Below are positions 14,635 to 16,367 of a stretch of 16,367 nucleotides of DNA, in pieces. The notes under the pieces were generated by a model that worked only from the letters and a program-made list of their open reading frames with translations, did not search any database and had not been told where the DNA came from. Positions within the stretch are counted from its first letter, which is position 1. Every line of letters starts with the position of its first letter. Position numbers and translations under genes: made by a program. Origin of the DNA: Candidatus Saccharimonadota bacterium (GTDB lineage: Bacteria; Patescibacteria; Saccharimonadia; Saccharimonadales; Nanosyncoccaceae); assembly GCA_017429465.1 (NCBI GenBank), contig JAFROU010000012.1, positions 1 through 16,367 of the forward strand. The letters run 5' to 3'.

Positions 14635-14662
14635 GCGGCAGGAATTTATCTGCCGTATTTTG
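14635..14662 (+). terminator. Hairpin with short T-tract after the HelD-like gene
   Basis: CGGCAG (14636-14641) pairs with CTGCCG (14650-14655) around an 8-nt loop, followed by TATTTTGTTT. It may be the terminator of the HelD-like gene or an attenuator in the leader of the scaffold gene, since the promoter above lies upstream of it. Confidence 0.55.
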
Positions 14663-14699
14663 TTTATCACTAGCCGATGGGCGTAAAACAGAGGATTTT

Positions 14700-15154
14700 A
14701 TGGATAAAGACAAGTTAACGATATCGTAAGCAAACGTCTTGCCGAAGCCAATTCTAAAGCCGAGAAAAAGCTTAAAGATGAAGTCTCGAAAGCTTTAGCT
14801 GAGGCCGAGCGTCAGAGTAAACTCTCTGAGGCTGAACGTGAAAAGGAATTCAAGGCCAAACAGCAAAAGGAACTCGAAGATCGCGAGCGTACAATTACCC
14901 TCCGAGAACGCAGAGCCGATGCTAAAGATGCACTGTCTGATAGGAATATCGACACAGACCTCGTAGACTTCGTTATTGATATTGATGAGGATAAAACCAA
15001 TTCCAATATTGATAAGCTAGAAAAAGCTTTCAATAAGGCCGTAGAAGCCGGAGTTAAAGCCAAGCTAGCTGGTACTTCTCCCGAAGATTATGGCGAGGGT
15101 ACAAAGCCGAAAACCGAGATTAGAAAATCTCAAGCAGGTTTACGGTCATTCTAA
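14700..15154 (+). pseudogene. Phage capsid scaffold protein (DUF4355 type), frameshifted
   Basis: ATG 14700 has a GAGG site 5 nt upstream but its frame stops after nine codons. One missing base near 14718 (TTAAC for TTAAAC) restores a 151-residue protein: a Lys/Glu/Ala-rich coiled coil (EKEFKAKQQKELEDRERTI), the RERRADAKDALSDRNI segment, DTDLVDFVIDIDEDKTNSNI and the IDKLEKAFNKAVEAGVK helix. That order is typical of DUF4355 scaffolding proteins, which guide capsid assembly and sit just upstream of the major capsid gene. It is shorter than usual at the N-terminus. Either a broken remnant or an indel error in the sequence. Confidence 0.8.
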
Positions 15155-15165
15155 AGGAATAAACT

Positions 15166-15505
15166 ATGGCAAGAACTGATGCATCTAGTCGCATATGCAT
15201 CACTTTCTGCTAAGACGACTATAGCCGTTGGCAAAAATATTTCATCGGTAACCGAAACAAGTACCGGCACCTATAAAGTAACCTTATCTAAAGCAATGAC
15301 AAACGCAAACTATGTAGCATTTGTAAGTGGCGAAGTTGGCGGCGCAGGTAGTGAAATCATCGGCATATATGGAAAAACGACGACAACTTTTAACTACGAT
15401 TTTACCAACCACAGCGGAACGCTTGTAGCTCCATCGCAAGTACATATTGCGGTGTTCGGCGAGTTTGCAACACCGGACGTATACTACTGGCGCAGAACAG
15501 CCTAA
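15166..15505 (+). pseudogene. Chimeric remnant: possible capsid N-terminus joined to tail-fibre-like C-terminal domain
   Basis: ATG 15166 has the ribosome site (AAAGGA, 7 nt away) and begins MARTDASS, a start style common in phage major capsid proteins and expected after a scaffold gene; this frame stops at 15211. The frame open from ATG 15179 to 15505 (108 aa) encodes AKTTIAVGKNISSVTETSTG, YKVTLSKAMTNANYVAFVSG and a C-terminal SQVHIAVFGEF, a beta-rich repeat pattern seen at the ends of phage tail fibres. ATG 15179 lacks a properly placed ribosome site. So the locus looks like a deletion joint or a frameshifted small gene; whether a protein is made is doubtful. Confidence 0.55.
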
Positions 15506-15518
15506 AAATTGCATCCGA

Positions 15519-15527
15519 TGATATAAT
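15519..15527 (+). promoter_or_regulatory. Extended -10 promoter, leaderless, for the 109-aa gene
   Basis: TGATATAAT ends exactly 6 nt before the ATG at 15534. There is no Shine-Dalgarno site between them. Confidence 0.65.
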
Positions 15528-15533
15528 AGAAGT

Positions 15534-15863
15534 ATGAAGATCACTTTCTATCATTACGAAGATGAAGATATCACGATTAATACGGACGCTATTCTTGAAG
15601 ATGGAAAGTTGCTTCTTGATGGACTTGACTACGGAAAAAGAGTCGAGGAATTACGCGGCATGGGCGACGACTATGAATACAAGCTATCTCTAGATAAAGA
15701 AAATACCACCAAGCTATTCGATAGTTTAGGCGTCGCAGATAAAACCGATAAACAAAAACTTGCTACCATGAAAGAAAAGTTCGGAAAAGACGGACGCATT
15801 TCGGAGGTAGAAAAGTATTGCGATGAACATGGCATAAAGACGGAATTTTTCTGTTGGCCGTAG
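15534..15863 (+). CDS. Protein of unknown function (109 aa)
   Basis: An acidic soluble protein. Its pattern (strand KLLLDGLDYGKRVEEL, then GDDYEYKLSLDKENTTKLF, a Lys-rich helix, and a C-terminal IKTEFFCWP) looks like small hypothetical proteins I associate with Gram-positive accessory regions, but I cannot name the family. It has a leaderless promoter of its own. The HD hydrolase gene begins 11 nt after its stop and is probably transcribed with it, followed by the FVFGSN gene. Confidence 0.75.
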   Translation: MKITFYHYEDEDITINTDAILEDGKLLLDGLDYGKRVEELRGMGDDYEYKLSLDKENTTKLFDSLGVADKTDKQKLATMKEKFGKDGRISEVEKYCDEHGIKTEFFCWP

Positions 15864-15874
15864 AAAGGATGACT

Positions 15875-16288
15875 ATGAACGAAATATTTGAAACCGCACT
15901 AGAAATAGCCCTAAAAGCCCATAAAGGCCAGGTAGATAAAAATGGCGTGTCTTATATCCTTCATCCAATGGCCGTAGCCGCACAATTAGACACCCTCGAG
16001 CTAAAGACGATTGCGATTCTTCATGATACCATCGAGGATACCGACGTAACGGCCGAATACCTGCTCGAGAGAGGCATACCAAAGAATATCGTCGAGGCTG
16101 TTCAGCTCTTAAGCAAGCCAAAGGACGAAGAATACGAATCGTATCTCAAACGCGTTAAAGCAAATCCTCTCGCTAAGCAAGTAAAACTAGCAGATTTAGC
16201 AAATAACACCGATCCGAAACGCGCGAGCGGTCTTAACGAAGCTCGTAAAAAGAAATATGAATTAGCTAAGAAAATATTAAAGGACTGA
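15875..16288 (+). CDS. Small HD hydrolase (MESH1/SpoT-type, possible alarmone hydrolase), 137 aa
   Basis: The metal-binding HD pattern is visible: His16 (AHKGQ), His30 in YILHP, His50-Asp51 in ILHDTIEDT with Glu54-Asp55, and Asp107 in VKLADLANN. The order and spacing match the HD domain of SpoT and the stand-alone MESH1/SAH enzymes that remove pyrophosphate from (p)ppGpp. The usual KLADRLHN signature reads KLADLANN, so the residues after the metal Asp differ and specificity may too. I choose ATG 15875 because AAAGGA lies 5 nt upstream; an upstream TTG frame start has no ribosome site. Its TGA stop is 1 nt before the next gene. Small HD hydrolases of this kind are frequent in phages. Confidence 0.85.
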   Translation: MNEIFETALEIALKAHKGQVDKNGVSYILHPMAVAAQLDTLELKTIAILHDTIEDTDVTAEYLLERGIPKNIVEAVQLLSKPKDEEYESYLKRVKANPLAKQVKLADLANNTDPKRASGLNEARKKKYELAKKILKD

Positions 16289-16289
16289 T

Positions 16290-16367
16290 ATGGCTAAATA
16301 TGATAAAAACGGGTATATTACGGAACTAGAAAAAGATGAAGTATTCGTTTTTGGCAGTAATGGCCAT
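16290..16367 (+). CDS. Phage-type FVFGSN protein (A1S_2505-like), 5' part only
   Basis: The window ends after 26 codons. The translation contains EVFVFGSNGH, the motif that opens a family of phage non-structural proteins (FVFGSN-x-x-G-x-H-G) often discussed alongside macro-type ADP-ribose-binding folds. AAAGGA lies upstream and the start is 1 nt after the HD hydrolase stop, so the two are co-translated. Function unknown. Confidence 0.6.
   Translation, partial: MAKYDKNGYITELEKDEVFVFGSNGH

Larger units (their letters stand above)
11634..16367. mobile_element. Putative integrated element or degraded prophage, cut by the window end
   Basis: The left boundary is the tRNA-Thr 3' fragment with the chromosomal terminator on its left. 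To the right come phage-type genes: a DUF4355-type scaffold, a tail-fibre-like domain, a small HD hydrolase and an FVFGSN protein, all on the plus strand, with a HelD-like ATPase first. No integrase, portal, terminase or intact capsid gene is seen in the window; an integrase and the full tRNA-Thr would be expected beyond the right edge. Confidence 0.65.

Noticed and set aside
14812..15063. Minus-strand Ser/Leu-rich frame
   Set aside because: It is the complement of the scaffold coiled-coil coding sequence; Ser/Leu richness is what antisense of Glu/Lys/Ala codons gives.
1..16367. CRISPR array, insertion sequence or transposase
   Set aside because: No regularly spaced repeats, no transposase-like frame and no paired terminal inverted repeats with target duplications were seen on reading.

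Overview
The window looks like bacterial DNA from a small-genome Gram-positive or CPR lineage. Candidatus Saccharibacteria (TM7) is my best guess, from the S12, S7 and trigger factor sequences, moderate GC, tight gene packing and many leaderless starts. UGA is used as a stop (16286-16288) and Gly is encoded by GGN, so the UGA-recoded CPR groups are not supported. The assignment rests on recognition, not on a search.

Left part (about 1-11630) is chromosomal. On the minus strand it holds trigger factor (tig), then rpsL and rpsG with their own promoter and a strong terminator, then a membrane-anchored SPFH-like protein. Upstream of tig is a FAD-linked oxidase broken by one frameshift. The plus strand then carries a strongly promoted Cys-rich zinc-ribbon protein. 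A short inorganic pyrophosphatase-like gene and an ABC exporter (ATPase plus frameshifted permease) are transcribed divergently from overlapping promoters. On the minus strand follow a tight four-gene operon (DUF308-type membrane protein, a 45-residue acidic protein, an unknown 228-residue protein and an ADP-ribosylglycohydrolase) and a separate 147-residue protein of unknown function.

The boundary lies at 11634-11677. A 3' half of a tRNA-Thr(GGU) gene, starting in the anticodon loop and keeping the encoded CCA, sits next to what looks like its native terminator (11589-11617). This is the geometry expected at the far end of an element integrated into a tRNA gene. Everything to the right (11700 to the window end) has accessory character: a possible 56-nt structured RNA, a 912-residue HelD-like UvrD/Rep-superfamily ATPase, a frameshifted DUF4355-type capsid scaffold, a tail-fibre-like C-terminal domain fused out of frame to what may be the first codons of a capsid gene, an unknown 109-residue protein, a small HD hydrolase of the MESH1/SpoT type, and the start of a phage-type FVFGSN protein. 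I read it as a degraded prophage or a phage satellite that lost its structural genes but kept cargo; its integrase and the intact tRNA should lie beyond the right edge.

Two general patterns run across the window. Promoters repeatedly use an extended -10 (TGnTATAAT), and in several genes the start codon follows the -10 by only 6-7 nt, so their mRNAs should be leaderless. Three genes are each broken by one missing base at a short homopolymer, which suggests sequencing or assembly indels as much as true pseudogenes.
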